A stretch of DNA of 64,000 bases from Vibrio cyclitrophicus (GCF_024347435.1 NZ_AP025480.1:1612001-1676000), one strand, 5' to 3'; numbered from the stretch's first letter, positions 17,973 to 28,053 are shown. Program-made: numbers and translations. Notes: a model not told the origin generated them from the sequence alone.

Positions 17973-19695
17973 AGATCTCAAGCATCAGTCTATCAATTGC
18001 CTCGGTGATTTCTTTGGTTCTCACTGGTTTGGTAACGAAATCATTCATACCAGCATCTAAGCAGGAATATTTATCTTCTATTGATGTGTGTGCTGTTAGC
18101 GCGACGATTGGCGTTTGAATGTTTGCGTCTCTCATACATTTGGTTGTGGTCAAGCCATCCATTACTGGCATAGAAACATCCATTAAAATAATGTCTATCG
18201 AATCATTGCCTCTTTCAACAAAGCCAATCGCTTCCTCACCGTTGCTTGCAATAAATACTTCGTGACCTTGTCGCGTTAGGATCAGTTTGATTACCATCTG
18301 ATTCGTTGGGTTGTCTTCGACAACTAATACTGAATAACGGCTTCTTAGTTCTTGTGCACATTCATTCTGTTCGTCGTTTACGAGATCGTTAATTACTCTG
18401 GTAAGTATCGGCAACTGTACTTCAAATTTCGAGCCTTTGTCCGGTTCACTTTCTACAGATATACGCCCACGCATGAGTTCAACAAGTCGTTTCGTGATGG
18501 CCAAACCCAAACCGGTGCCGCCAAATCTACGAGTTATTGTGCTATCGGCCTGAATGAACGGACTAAATAATGAAGAAAGTTTCTGTGAACTGATACCAAT
18601 CCCGGTGTCTTCAACTGTTATGTAGAATGAACTCTGTCGGTATTCAATAGAAACATGAACATGTCCGCGGTTAGTGAACTTAATCGCATTGCCAATTAGG
18701 TTAAAGAGAATCTGTGCCAAGCGGCTCGGGTCAATATAATGAAGTTCACCTTCAGGGATATCGCTGGTCACGGTGAGTTGAAGCCCTTTTTCGTCTGCTG
18801 CTTTTATTTGTTCAGATAAAACAAAAGTTACAGTGTCTCTAACATTGGTCCATTGAGGTGCAAGTGAGAAACATCCCGATTCTATTTTGGAAAAGTCCAA
18901 TACGTCACTAATGATCGCTAATAGAAGCTCAGATGATGTGCTCATATTAAGCAGTATAGATTGTTGTTCTTCATTTAACTGTGTGGATTTTAATGCGTCA
19001 ATCAATCCTATAATAGCGTTTAAAGGCGTTCTCAGTTCATGGCTCATCATAGCTAAGAATTCAGACTTTGCCTTGTTCGCTCGTTCCGCGTCTTTTCTTG
19101 CTGTAACAAGCTCTGCAGTACGTTCTCGAACAGTGGCTTCAAGCTTTTCTTTGTTCTCAATATCGAAAACAGCACGCTCTATCAGTGGTCGAAAACGGTT
19201 TAGGGTTGCTTTGGTCTCAATACTAAAGTGCTTGGTGTTGGAATGGACGAAAATAATAACAGATTGTGTCAGCCCACTATCAATACCTGTAATGAGAACT
19301 GAATTAATTTGGTCGAGAACGATGGGATGCAAAGAGTTGAATTCACCCAATGATTTGGGTTCAAAAAGGATGGCACATTCTCCGTTGATGACACGCGATA
19401 GCTTGCCACAATCAGTCCACAACATCTGTTCGAAGACTTTGTTATTGGTCAGCAGGGTTTTGAAATCACCTTCCTTCCCTACCCTTGATACCACAATAAA
19501 GTCATCAAACTTAATGTATTTTTTGAGTACATATTCCAAGCTTGAGAATATCTCTGATATGTTACTTGCCTTGCTGATCGCAGAGATAGTAGACAAGATC
19601 ACTCTATTCTCTTCAGCCAGTTTACGCTCACGGGATTTTAGCTTTTGCAGTTCAATACGAGCTTCTTGCAGTGCTTCTTGACCTTCAGAACTCAT
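17971..19695 (-). CDS. Hybrid histidine kinase, VpsS-like, paired with FIST protein
   Basis: A 574-residue cytoplasmic hybrid kinase without membrane segments. Order: coiled coil (1-40), a GAF-like sensor region (about 45-180), a second coiled coil, HisKA with the phosphorylated His in MMSHELRTPLNAIIG (about 218), HATPase motifs NLIGNAIKF, DTGIGIS and GGTGLGLAI, then a receiver domain (about 455-570) with EDN, the phospho-acceptor Asp in ILMDVSMPVMDG and Lys in FVTKPV. It has no Hpt domain, so phosphate must go to a separate Hpt protein. Its start overlaps the FIST stop by one base (TAATG). V. cholerae VpsS, which feeds LuxU, has the same layout and neighbour; orthology is inferred. Confidence 0.85.
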   Translation of the reverse strand: MSSEGQEALQEARIELQKLKSRERKLAEENRVILSTISAISKASNISEIFSSLEYVLKKYIKFDDFIVVSRVGKEGDFKTLLTNNKVFEQMLWTDCGKLSRVINGECAILFEPKSLGEFNSLHPIVLDQINSVLITGIDSGLTQSVIIFVHSNTKHFSIETKATLNRFRPLIERAVFDIENKEKLEATVRERTAELVTARKDAERANKAKSEFLAMMSHELRTPLNAIIGLIDALKSTQLNEEQQSILLNMSTSSELLLAIISDVLDFSKIESGCFSLAPQWTNVRDTVTFVLSEQIKAADEKGLQLTVTSDIPEGELHYIDPSRLAQILFNLIGNAIKFTNRGHVHVSIEYRQSSFYITVEDTGIGISSQKLSSLFSPFIQADSTITRRFGGTGLGLAITKRLVELMRGRISVESEPDKGSKFEVQLPILTRVINDLVNDEQNECAQELRSRYSVLVVEDNPTNQMVIKLILTRQGHEVFIASNGEEAIGFVERGNDSIDIILMDVSMPVMDGLTTTKCMRDANIQTPIVALTAHTSIEDKYSCLDAGMNDFVTKPVRTKEITEAIDRLMLEI

Positions 19696-20879
19696 TACTT
19701 TTTTAACCTATAGAAAGTTGCAGATGACACCATTAAATTTCCGTGTGCATTTTCGCCACCAGAGAGTCTTCCTTGCTCGCCAAAAGTAAATGGGCATATG
19801 TATGGCAGCCCATTAAGTGCTTGATTTATTTGATCGCAAACCTCGTCCATGTCTTGTTTCAGATGTAGCATAGGTCCTGCACAAAATATGTTGATAGCGC
19901 CTAATTTTTCCTCGAGATCCATATCATTATAGTAAGAAGAATGGATTATGTTTGCAGCTCGGCTGATTAACTGTTGCTTAGAACCTTGCATCAAATAAAT
20001 AGTATCGCCCTTATTGATGTCAGTGAACAGCTCGATTCCATTGCATTCTGTTTCTCTAATTGAATGTGATAATTTGAAATATGGATAATCGTATGAAGAG
20101 CCGACTTTTCTGCCCAGTGGATAGACAGAGGATTTTTCGAAAATATATCCATCATCGCTACCGCCTAAATGGAAGTTTGTCCATTCGTTGTAAACGGTTG
20201 TGGCCGGCCGGTGGTCTATTTCCAGCAAAATTCTGTTTCTTACTTTGGTCACTATACCTGAATAACCAGTGGGAGTATGACCAGCACTGAAGGATGAGTA
20301 GATAGACTGAGAGGCAAAAATGACGGTTAGTGACAAGCCATTGATAGAGATCGATTCTTCAGTAAATATGCTCCAATTTCCAGAAACCTGGTTGTCGGCA
20401 GCGCTTCCACCAATAATAGGCACCTCAGTACCGAATTTCTTATCGATCGCTGTCATCACTTTTTCTTCATTGCCAGGCGTCGAGTGAAGCAAGATGAGGT
20501 CGGGTATTTCACCTTCTCGATTGGCGTTCTGTAGTGCTTTATCGATGGCGTTGAAGGTACTGTGCTCTATGGTTTCACCAAAGTGCTCAATACCAGTACC
20601 ATAAGCGTTGATCCCTGAGTCATAGATGATAAGTACACCAATCACAGGTCCAGAATGGAACCCAGTTTCGGTCATGATACCGTGGCAGGTGGTACATCCG
20701 TGTATCGGACTGTTTGGAAGAGCATCTACTAAATAGCGCTGTACAGCGAGCGTCGAGTACTCTTCTGTGCAGTAGCAAATAAGACAAGCAATTTCCTCGG
20801 CGTTTTCGACCCCGCTGAGCAACTCATCTATCGCGATATTTTCACTTAAGGCATAAGAGACTTTTGATAGAAATTTCAT
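19695..20879 (-). CDS. FIST domain sensor protein (NosP/VpsV-like)
   Basis: 394 residues made of FIST_N (about 25-220) and FIST_C (about 230-375) domains. Visible family marks are PIHGCTTCHGIMT near residue 57, PIIGGSAADN near 155 and the C-terminal PFTFGEQGRLSGGENAHGNLMVS. FIST proteins of the NosP group bind heme and nitric oxide and control a kinase encoded beside them; V. cholerae VpsV-VpsS is such a pair. Here the kinase is translationally coupled (one-base overlap). Heme binding is inferred from family and context, since a specific ligand residue cannot be assigned by eye. No signal peptide; cytoplasmic. Confidence 0.85.
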   Translation of the reverse strand: MKFLSKVSYALSENIAIDELLSGVENAEEIACLICYCTEEYSTLAVQRYLVDALPNSPIHGCTTCHGIMTETGFHSGPVIGVLIIYDSGINAYGTGIEHFGETIEHSTFNAIDKALQNANREGEIPDLILLHSTPGNEEKVMTAIDKKFGTEVPIIGGSAADNQVSGNWSIFTEESISINGLSLTVIFASQSIYSSFSAGHTPTGYSGIVTKVRNRILLEIDHRPATTVYNEWTNFHLGGSDDGYIFEKSSVYPLGRKVGSSYDYPYFKLSHSIRETECNGIELFTDINKGDTIYLMQGSKQQLISRAANIIHSSYYNDMDLEEKLGAINIFCAGPMLHLKQDMDEVCDQINQALNGLPYICPFTFGEQGRLSGGENAHGNLMVSSATFYRLKK

Positions 20880-20994
20880 AGATTTCTGGAAACTTTATTA
20901 ATGCACTCTTTATAACACTTAAATGCATTGTGTTTCACTGATTTGGTACATATTTCTATCAAAAGAACCGAGGAGTAACTCAGTTTTGGCCTTA

Positions 20995-21360
20995 TTACTC
21001 TTTTGAAAGGTTTACAGAAAACGTACTTACCTGTTGTGGAAATGTAACTGTTATTGAGGAGGTCTTAGCACTAGTTTGTAAAAGCCAATTGGTTGGGCTT
21101 TTTTCTTCTAAAATTTCGCTTCCATTATTACTAATGATAAATTTGCCAGTTTCAGATGTTTCAATTGAATACCCTAGGCTATCACCCGAAATCAAAACAT
21201 TATGTTTATCAATACCAAATTCACAAGGTTTTGAAATTATACAGTTCACCGTCTTGTCGTTGTTGTATGTTACTGTTCTCCAAGTAAATGCAGCTATTAA
21301 AATAACCAACATGACGATAATTTGAACAAGCCTGCCCTTTGTTAGCTTTTGTGCCGCCAT
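20995..21360 (-). CDS. Hypothetical single-pass membrane protein
   Basis: 121 residues: a basic N-terminus (MAAQKLTKGRL), one membrane helix (about residues 11-28) and a beta-rich exported domain with two cysteines in VNCIISKPCEFGID that could form a disulfide. The start ATG at 21360 is preceded by AAGGAGT about eight bases upstream. I do not recognise a family. It is divergent from ccoN and 115 bases upstream of the FIST gene on the same strand, so it could be co-transcribed with the FIST/kinase pair, but no link to them is shown. Confidence 0.6.
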   Translation of the reverse strand: MAAQKLTKGRLVQIIVMLVILIAAFTWRTVTYNNDKTVNCIISKPCEFGIDKHNVLISGDSLGYSIETSETGKFIISNNGSEILEEKSPTNWLLQTSAKTSSITVTFPQQVSTFSVNLSKE

Positions 21361-21618
21361 TATAATCTTTACTCCTTGTTACAAAGTTCAAAGTTTTTAA
21401 ATAAAAATCCAATTCCAGACCAAGCGTAAGGTTACTACTCTGTCATTGATTTGTTAATTCAAGTATAGTGTCGCGTTGAAAATGCCACTTTTTTTTAAAA
21501 TCAGCAAGTGGAAATAAAGCCCTGAATAGGCTGAATTTCCTTTTCTAATTTGGGTGGCATTACGACGTGAGTCGTGTTGGAAGTAAAGTGTAGTAAATAA
21601 GAAATTGGAAGCATGCAA

Positions 21619-23046
21619 ATGAGCCAAGAAAAGCAGCTTGAACAAAACTACAACTATACGGTCGTCCGTCAATTTACCCTCGTTACAATTTTGTGGGGTA
21701 TTGTCGGTATGGGCGTTGGTGTTTTGATTGCCGCTCAATTAGTTTGGCCACAGCTAAACTTTGATACGCCGTGGCTGACGTACAGTCGTTTACGTCCCCT
21801 GCATACTAATGCGGTTATTTTTGCGTTCGGTACAAGTGCGCTGTTTGCAACATCATATTATGTTGTACAACGTACCTGTCAGACGCGTCTCTTTGGTGGT
21901 CCTCTCGTAGCCTTTACCTTTTGGGGTTGGCAAGCGATTATCCTGTCCGCTGCAATTACTTTACCGTTAGGTTTAACCTCTGGTAAAGAATACGCAGAAC
22001 TTGAATGGCCAATCGATATTGCTATTACTCTTGTGTGGGTAGCTTATGCGGTCGTGTTCTTCGGAACCATGATTAAGCGTAAGACATCGCACATTTATGT
22101 AGCTAACTGGTTCTTCGGAGCCTTCATCATCACGGTTGCCGTGTTGCACATCGTTAACAGCCTGGCAGTTCCTGTATCTGCGTTTAAATCGTACTCGATT
22201 TACTCCGGTGCGATCGATGCAATGGTGCAATGGTGGTACGGACACAATGCGGTAGGCTTCCTATTGACAGCTGGTTTCCTAGGTATGATGTATTACTTCG
22301 TCCCTAAACAAGCTGGTCGCCCTGTTTACTCTTACCGTTTGTCGATTGTTCACTTCTGGGCTCTTGTGTCATTGTATATCTGGGCTGGTCCTCACCACCT
22401 ACACTACACTGCACTTCCAGACTGGACTCAATCTCTAGGTATGGTTATGTCTTTGGTACTGTTTGCTCCATCTTGGGGTGGCATGATCAACGGTATCATG
22501 ACTCTATCTGGTGCGTGGCATAAGCTACGTTACGATCCGATCCTACGTTTCCTAATCGTTTCTCTATCATTCTACGGCATGTCGACTTTCGAAGGCCCTA
22601 TGATGGCAATTAAAACGGTTAACGCACTATCTCACTACACGGACTGGACTATCGGTCACGTTCACTCTGGTGCGTTAGGTTGGGTTGCTATGGTTTCTAT
22701 CGGTTCGGTTTACCACTTAGTTCCTAAACTATTTGGTCAAGAGCGTATGTACTCTGTATCTCTAATTAATGTTCACTTCTGGTTAGCAACGATTGGTACG
22801 GTTTTCTACATTGTTGCAATGTGGATTTCTGGTGTGATGCAAGGTCTGATGTGGCGTGCAGTTAACTCTGACGGTACATTGACTTACAGCTTTGTAGAGT
22901 CTGTAGAAGCCTCTTACCCGTTCTACTTTGTACGTTTCTTAGGTGGTTTCATCTTCCTATCTGGTATGTTCTTATTGGCATACAACACGTACAAAACTGT
23001 TTCAGCACCTAAAGATAGCCTTAAAGCTATCCCTCAACCGGCTTAA
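21619..23046 (+). CDS. ccoN: cbb3-type cytochrome c oxidase subunit I
   Basis: Catalytic subunit of the high-affinity cbb3 oxidase, which reduces O2 to water and pumps protons in the inner membrane. About 475 residues with twelve membrane segments. Heme and CuB ligands are visible: His in [23 protein letters not shown], the [12 protein letters not shown] motif with adjacent histidines, and [13 protein letters not shown]. ATGs at 21613 and 21619 are in frame; GGAAG at 21607 is seven bases before the second, so that start is preferred. First gene of ccoNOQP. I found no good FNR box in the 250 bases upstream. Confidence 0.97.
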   Translation: MSQEKQLEQNYNYTVVRQFTLVTILWGIVGMGVGVLIAAQLVWPQLNFDTPWLTYSRLRPLHTNAVIFAFGTSALFATSYYVVQRTCQTRLFGGPLVAFTFWGWQAIILSAAITLPLGLTSGKEYAELEWPIDIAITLVWVAYAVVFFGTMIKRKTSHIYVANWFFGAFIITVAVLHIVNSLAVPVSAFKSYSIYSGAIDAMVQWWYGHNAVGFLLTAGFLGMMYYFVPKQAGRPVYSYRLSIVHFWALVSLYIWAGPHHLHYTALPDWTQSLGMVMSLVLFAPSWGGMINGIMTLSGAWHKLRYDPILRFLIVSLSFYGMSTFEGPMMAIKTVNALSHYTDWTIGHVHSGALGWVAMVSIGSVYHLVPKLFGQERMYSVSLINVHFWLATIGTVFYIVAMWISGVMQGLMWRAVNSDGTLTYSFVESVEASYPFYFVRFLGGFIFLSGMFLLAYNTYKTVSAPKDSLKAIPQPA

Positions 23047-23057
23047 GGAGATTTAGA

Positions 23058-23678
23058 ATGAGCTCAAATTCAAATAATCGCCATGAGTTGGTCGAGAAAA
23101 ACGTTGGCTTACTAGCGATCTTGATCGTTATTGCTATCAGCTTTGGTGCTTTAGTAGAAATCACCCCTCTTATTTTCCAAAAGCAGACAACAGAACCTGT
23201 AGAAAACCTACGCGTTTACTCTGCTCTGGAAATGGAAGGTCGTGATATCTATATCCGCGAAGGTTGTAACGTATGTCACAGTCAAATGATTCGCCCTTTC
23301 CGCTCTGAAACTGAACGTTATGGTCACTACTCTGTAGCTGGCGAAAGCGTTTGGGAACACCCATTCTTATGGGGTTCTAAGCGTACAGGTCCTGATCTGG
23401 CGCGTGTTGGTGATCGTTACTCTGATGAGTGGCACCGTGTTCACCTTCTAGACCCTCGAGAACTTGTTCCTGAATCAAACATGCCTGGTTTCCCATGGCT
23501 TGCTGAGAACGTACTTGATGGCAAATTGACTAAACAGAAGCTTGAACTCTTCCGTAATCAATTTGGTGTTCCTTACACAGACGAACAAATTGCTAACGCT
23601 AAACAAGATGTTGAAGGAAAAACAGAGATGGATGCAATCATCGCTTACCTTCAATCGCTTGGCCACGCAATGAAATAA
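23058..23678 (+). CDS. ccoO: cbb3-type cytochrome c oxidase subunit II (monoheme cytochrome c)
   Basis: 206 residues with an N-terminal membrane anchor (about 16-40) and a periplasmic cytochrome c domain. The heme site is [12 protein letters not shown] near residue 73, with the axial Met expected in [11 protein letters not shown] near 140. It carries electrons from CcoP to CcoN. GGAG precedes the start and the gene follows ccoN by 11 bases. Confidence 0.97.
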   Translation: MSSNSNNRHELVEKNVGLLAILIVIAISFGALVEITPLIFQKQTTEPVENLRVYSALEMEGRDIYIREGCNVCHSQMIRPFRSETERYGHYSVAGESVWEHPFLWGSKRTGPDLARVGDRYSDEWHRVHLLDPRELVPESNMPGFPWLAENVLDGKLTKQKLELFRNQFGVPYTDEQIANAKQDVEGKTEMDAIIAYLQSLGHAMK

Positions 23679-23687
23679 GGAATAATT

Positions 23688-23864
23688 ATGGATATTATTA
23701 CATTTCAAAGTGTTTGGACTGTTACTGTTTTTGCTTGTTTCATTGGCATCGTTTGGTGGGCATATGGCAAGAATCGTAAATCACGTTTCGACGAAGACGC
23801 GAACCTTGTGTTCGCAGACGACGAGCCGGCAACAAGTTCTAAAAATCAAGGAGTGACAAAGTAA
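23688..23864 (+). CDS. ccoQ: cbb3-type oxidase small subunit CcoQ
   Basis: A 58-residue protein beginning MDIITFQSVWTVTVFACFIG: one membrane helix (about 8-28), then a charged tail with RKSRFDEDANLVFADDE. This is the size and plan of CcoQ, which stabilises the complex, especially in the presence of oxygen. AAGGAAT lies seven bases before the ATG. The stop overlaps the ccoP start (TAATG), so the two are coupled. Confidence 0.93.
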   Translation: MDIITFQSVWTVTVFACFIGIVWWAYGKNRKSRFDEDANLVFADDEPATSSKNQGVTK

Positions 23865-24838
23865 TGAGTACATTCTGGAGTATCTGGGTTAGTGCGATTA
23901 CGATTGGTACCCTAATTGGTTGTGCGGTCTTACTTCGTTGGTGTTTTAAAGATAGAACAGGCGTAGAAGAAGGTCATGATATGGGCCACGAATACGATGG
24001 TATTCGCGAGCTTAATAACCCACTACCAAAATGGTGGACATACCTTTTCATCAGTACAATTGTGTTTGCAGCGGTTTACCTTGCTCTATACCCTGGCCTT
24101 GGCAACTTTAAAGGCCTACTCGGTTGGACAAGTTCAAACCAAGAAGTTCGCAGTATCGAAGAGTCTCGCTCTTCAATCGCTGCGGCTCAAGCAAACAAAC
24201 AATTAGACGAGTACGCGAAAGAGCTTGATGATGCTAACACCTACTTTGGTGAAGCGTTCAAAAAGCTAGCTCACGACGAAAATGGTTTACGTTCTGTCCC
24301 TGACATTGCATCAGACTCTGACGCAATCAAAGTAGGCCAACGTTTATTCTTGCAAAACTGTTCTCAGTGTCACGGCTCTGATGCTCGTGGTCAGAAAGGT
24401 TTTCCTAACCTAACTGATGACGCATGGCTATATGGTGGTGAACCACAAGCTATCGTTACGACGATCATGCACGGTCGTGTTGGTCAAATGCCAGCGTGGA
24501 AAGACGCTCTAGGCGAGCAAGGTGTTAAAGAAGTAGTTAGCTATACTCTTAGCCTTTCTGGTCGTAGTGTTAATGTACGTGAAGCTGAAGCAGGTAAAGC
24601 ACGTTTCGTCGTGTGTGCTGCATGTCACGGTACTGATGGTAAGGGTAACCCTGCAGTAGGTGCACCTGACCTAACAGACCGCGATTGGTTGTTCGGCGAT
24701 TCTCGTGCTGATGTAACTGAAACAGTAATGAACGGACGTTCTGGCGTAATGCCCGCTTGGAAAGATATTCTAGGCGAAGACAAAGTTCAGCTTGTTGCAT
24801 CGTACGTTTGGAGCTTAAGCAACTCGGATAATAAGTAA
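23864..24838 (+). CDS. ccoP: cbb3-type cytochrome c oxidase subunit III (diheme cytochrome c)
   Basis: 324 residues: N-terminal membrane segments (about 5-27 and 58-78), then two periplasmic cytochrome c domains with CSQCHGSD (near 168) and CAACHGTD (near 251). Each has a following Met ligand in GQMPAWKD and GVMPAWKD. It accepts electrons from soluble cytochromes and passes them to CcoO. The start overlaps the ccoQ stop. A hairpin follows before ccoH. Confidence 0.97.
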   Translation: MSTFWSIWVSAITIGTLIGCAVLLRWCFKDRTGVEEGHDMGHEYDGIRELNNPLPKWWTYLFISTIVFAAVYLALYPGLGNFKGLLGWTSSNQEVRSIEESRSSIAAAQANKQLDEYAKELDDANTYFGEAFKKLAHDENGLRSVPDIASDSDAIKVGQRLFLQNCSQCHGSDARGQKGFPNLTDDAWLYGGEPQAIVTTIMHGRVGQMPAWKDALGEQGVKEVVSYTLSLSGRSVNVREAEAGKARFVVCAACHGTDGKGNPAVGAPDLTDRDWLFGDSRADVTETVMNGRSGVMPAWKDILGEDKVQLVASYVWSLSNSDNK

Positions 24839-24848
24839 CATTTCAATA

Positions 24849-24880
24849 ACAGCCTCTTTCTAAGGGGCTGTCTTTCCTTT
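24849..24880 (+). terminator. Hairpin between ccoP and ccoH
   Basis: ACAGCCTC (24849-24856) pairs with GGGGCTGT (24864-24871, one G-T pair), followed by a T-rich tract. It probably lowers readthrough from the structural genes into the assembly genes. Confidence 0.6.
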
Positions 24881-24923
24881 ATTTTATAACCCCTTCTTTT
24901 TATTCTTTTTTGAGATATTTTTT

Positions 24924-25403
24924 ATGGTAAAGCCTTGGTATAAACAGTTTTGGCCGTGGTTCTTAATCGCGTTGCCGGCGACAGTTGTGATTTGGACGAT
25001 TATGACGGTGATTGTGTTCACTCAAAACTCTGTCGATTTAGTGACTGAGGATTACTATAAAAAAGGAAAAGGCATTAACGTCGATATTTCAAAAGTAAAT
25101 ATTGCAAAGGAACTCGGCCTATCAGCTACCGTTAACGAGAAAGGTAACTCAGTTGTCATTACTCTCGACAAAGGTAAGCTTGACCACTTCCCTGCTATTA
25201 ACGCTATGTTCGTGCACAGAACATTGCCTGACCGCGATTTCACGCAGCTTCTTACTGCTGATGCGAAGGGTAACTATACGCTGACTCTAGACCACGAAAT
25301 GCAAGGTCCATGGTTTATTGAACTATCTCCGCATGACTCTGAATGGTTGGTGCAAGGCCGCATGAACTTTCCTATTGATACACCTACTCAACTAACGAAT
25401 TAA
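24924..25403 (+). CDS. ccoH: cbb3 oxidase assembly protein CcoH (FixH family)
   Basis: 159 residues with one N-terminal membrane helix (about 10-32, WPWFLIALPATVVIWTIMTVIVF) followed by SVDLVTEDYYKKGKGIN, the diagnostic FixH motif, and a periplasmic beta domain. It is needed for assembly of the cbb3 complex, probably by interacting with CcoN and CcoI. CcoG, commonly located between ccoP and ccoH, is absent here and must be elsewhere if present. ccoI begins five bases after the stop. Confidence 0.93.
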   Translation: MVKPWYKQFWPWFLIALPATVVIWTIMTVIVFTQNSVDLVTEDYYKKGKGINVDISKVNIAKELGLSATVNEKGNSVVITLDKGKLDHFPAINAMFVHRTLPDRDFTQLLTADAKGNYTLTLDHEMQGPWFIELSPHDSEWLVQGRMNFPIDTPTQLTN

Positions 25404-25408
25404 AGCTT

Positions 25409-27781
25409 ATGTGTGAATCCTGTTATCACTGCGGTGATGATGTACCAGCGGAAACGGATTTTGAAGTTGAGATTCTAGGATCGGCTCGTAAGATGTGTTG
25501 TCCGGGCTGCGAGACCGTAGCTCAGACCATCGTTGATAGCGGTTTGGTTTCTTATTATCAATACCGCACCGCTCCAGCTGAGAAAGCTGATCTCGTGCCA
25601 GAGCAACTTCTAGCACTCAGTCATTATGATAATGAAGATGTTCAATTAGAGTTCGTTCGTAACTCAGAAAACACCTCAGAAGTGACACTGTCACTTGATG
25701 GTGTGTCTTGTGCTGCCTGTGCATGGCTGATTGAGAAGCAAGTATCCTCAAAACATGGTGTTGGCAGTATTCGTGTAAATACAACCACTAATCGTGCTTT
25801 GCTTAGCTGGGATAATACGCAAGTGAAACTTAGCGAGTTGTTATCGGCAATACATACACTAGGTTACAAAGCTGCACCTTTTGAAGCCGATCAACAAGAA
25901 GCCGCCTATCATCGCTCGATGAAAAACTATCTCTATCGTCTTGGTGTTGCTGGTTTGGCGACCATGCAAGTCATGATGCTGGCTGTGGCACTTTATCTTG
26001 AAGTGTTTGGTAGCTTGGAACCTGAATTCAAAAGTTACTTCCGCTGGGTTAGTTTGATCTTTGCAACGCCTGTACTGCTCTATTCTGCGTTACCTTTCTA
26101 TGTCAATGCTTGGCGCAGTATTAAAGGCCGAACACTGGGTATGGATGTTCCGGTGTCGATCGCTTTGCTATTTGCCTACATCGCGAGTTTAGTGGCAACG
26201 GTAACCGAGCAAGGTGAAGTATTCTTCGAATCGATTTCGATGTTCACCTTCTTTTTATTGCTTGGCCGTTTCCTTGAAATGCGAGCACGCCGAAAAGCTG
26301 CGGCTGCGAGCGGAAACCTACTAAAGCTAGTTCCTGCTATGGCGACAACGCTAGACGGTGAACAAGTTCCGGTTAAAACTTTGAAGGTTGGCGATCAAAT
26401 TCGCGTTCTACCGGGTGAACATATTCCCGCAGATGGCAAAGTATTGTCTGGCAGAATTCATATCGATGAATCCATGCTGACAGGCGAATCTATCCATGTG
26501 TTTAAGAATGAGGGTGATACGGTCTTCGCTGGTACATTGAATGGCGATGAATCGTTTGAATTGGAAGTGATGACGTCAAAAGCGGACTCAGTGATTTCCA
26601 ATATAGTTCGCCTTCAAGATGAAGCTCAACTTTCTAAACCTAGAATTGCTGAAATTGCCGATGTAGTGGCTAGATACTTTGTGGCGGTAATTTTAATTAT
26701 CTCATTCGGTACCTGGTTTTACTGGCACCAAACACGTCCAGAAGATGCTTTCTGGATCATGCTTTCAGTTTTAGTAGCGACGTGCCCTTGTGCTCTCTCT
26801 CTTGCGACACCTACAGCGATTACGTGTTCAACTTCCCGCATGGGTAACTTCGGTATTTTGCTGCGCAAAGGCCACGTATTTGAAACGCTTTGCAAAGTGA
26901 ATCACTTGATCATTGATAAGACGGGAACCTTAACTGAAGGTGATATTCGTATCAGCCAAGTTGAAACTTTTGCAAATCTCGATAAAGACACTTGTTTACA
27001 AATAGCAGCTAGTCTCGAACAACACGCTAACCACCCTATTGCCAAAGCGTTCAAAGCCTTCATTGCAGATGATGTTGAAGTTGAATCTGTTAACAACGTG
27101 ATTGGCTCAGGCATCACTGGTGAATGGAACGGACAAAAAGTTGCGATTGGCAGTAGCGAGTTTATTCTAGGTGAATCTCAACCATCTAAAAGCAATGGTA
27201 TTTATTTGTCGATGACAGGTCGTCATATCGCAACGTTTACTTATGAAGACCCAATTCGTAAAGAAAGTATTGAGTTTATAAAAAAGTTCAAAGAAGCAGG
27301 TATCAAAACTACGTTGCTTACTGGGGATTCTTTGATTAACGCGAAACCTGTTGCGGAAGAAATTGGTATTGCCGATATTGTTGCTAACGCGAAACCAGAA
27401 GATAAGCTTGCTTACCTCAACTCTAGAGACGCAAGCGACATCACAATGATGGTTGGCGATGGCATTAATGATGCGCCTATCCTTGCTGGCGCCCACCTAT
27501 CCGTTGCGATGGGTGGCGGTACGGATGTAGCGAAAGCCTCGGCTGACATGGTGCTCTTAGGTGATAAACTCGATAGATTACTTAAGTCGCGTACATTGGC
27601 ACTAAAAACGCGTAAGATAATCCGTGAAAACTTAGCGTGGTCATTGGGATACAACTTACTTATCCTTCCACTGGCTGTCGCAGGTTTGGTTGCTCCATAC
27701 ATTGCCGTTGTTGGCATGTCTGCTAGCTCTATTATTGTTGTGTCTAACTCGTTAAGGCTTTTAAAAGAGCAAGGTAAATAA
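25409..27781 (+). CDS. ccoI: Copper-exporting P-type ATPase for cbb3 assembly
   Basis: A 790-residue P1B-type ATPase that supplies copper for the CuB centre of the oxidase. Order: N-terminal Cys-rich segment (CESCYHCGDDV, with MCCPGCE near residue 30), a heavy-metal-associated domain with SCAACAW (about 100), membrane helices, the actuator TGES motif (about 355), the intramembrane CPCALSLATP (about 455), phosphorylation motif DKTGTLTEG (about 505), HP motif in NHPIAKAF, and GDGINDAPIL. The last base overlaps the first of ccoS. The gene contains a perfect matS site (25682-25694). Confidence 0.95.
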   Translation: MCESCYHCGDDVPAETDFEVEILGSARKMCCPGCETVAQTIVDSGLVSYYQYRTAPAEKADLVPEQLLALSHYDNEDVQLEFVRNSENTSEVTLSLDGVSCAACAWLIEKQVSSKHGVGSIRVNTTTNRALLSWDNTQVKLSELLSAIHTLGYKAAPFEADQQEAAYHRSMKNYLYRLGVAGLATMQVMMLAVALYLEVFGSLEPEFKSYFRWVSLIFATPVLLYSALPFYVNAWRSIKGRTLGMDVPVSIALLFAYIASLVATVTEQGEVFFESISMFTFFLLLGRFLEMRARRKAAAASGNLLKLVPAMATTLDGEQVPVKTLKVGDQIRVLPGEHIPADGKVLSGRIHIDESMLTGESIHVFKNEGDTVFAGTLNGDESFELEVMTSKADSVISNIVRLQDEAQLSKPRIAEIADVVARYFVAVILIISFGTWFYWHQTRPEDAFWIMLSVLVATCPCALSLATPTAITCSTSRMGNFGILLRKGHVFETLCKVNHLIIDKTGTLTEGDIRISQVETFANLDKDTCLQIAASLEQHANHPIAKAFKAFIADDVEVESVNNVIGSGITGEWNGQKVAIGSSEFILGESQPSKSNGIYLSMTGRHIATFTYEDPIRKESIEFIKKFKEAGIKTTLLTGDSLINAKPVAEEIGIADIVANAKPEDKLAYLNSRDASDITMMVGDGINDAPILAGAHLSVAMGGGTDVAKASADMVLLGDKLDRLLKSRTLALKTRKIIRENLAWSLGYNLLILPLAVAGLVAPYIAVVGMSASSIIVVSNSLRLLKEQGK
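25682..25694. promoter_or_regulatory. matS site (MatP target) inside ccoI
   Basis: GTGACACTGTCAC fits GTGACRNYGTCAC at all 13 positions. About 0.015 perfect matches are expected by chance in 64 kb, and a second perfect site lies at 62571. Binding by MatP is inferred. Confidence 0.75.
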
Positions 27782-28053
27782 TGGAAAGTTTATATATCCT
27801 CATTCCAATCGCGATCGTGCTTGTTTGTATCGCTGTCGGAATCTTTCTATGGGCCGTTAAAAGTGAGCAGTTTGAAGACCTTGAACGCCAAGGCCACAAT
27901 ATTCTTTTTGATGAAGACAGCCATGCTCACAATAACTCCGACAGCAAACCTGTTGTGAAAAGAAAAGCCGAAGTGATTACTCTTACCTCTGAGGAAAATC
28001 ACGTTGACTTAGAAATCCAAACAGACTTAGAAAAAAAGAATGATGACGCCTGA
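27781..28053 (+). CDS. ccoS: cbb3 oxidase assembly protein CcoS
   Basis: 90 residues with one membrane helix at the N-terminus (about 3-23) and the family motif FLWAVKSEQFEDLERQGHNILFDED. The C-terminal 40 residues are a charged extension longer than the typical CcoS tail. It is required for insertion of redox cofactors into cbb3. It overlaps ccoI by one base and the next gene by 14. Confidence 0.95.
   Translation: MESLYILIPIAIVLVCIAVGIFLWAVKSEQFEDLERQGHNILFDEDSHAHNNSDSKPVVKRKAEVITLTSEENHVDLEIQTDLEKKNDDA

Noticed and set aside
18887-19681. 264-codon plus-strand ORF within the hybrid kinase gene
   Set aside because: Fully antisense to a kinase with intact motifs; Ser/Ile-rich composition typical of shadow frames.
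21361-21618. FNR box before ccoN
   Set aside because: TTGATTTGTTAATTCAA at about 21447 has the wrong spacing (nine instead of six between TTGA and TCAA).
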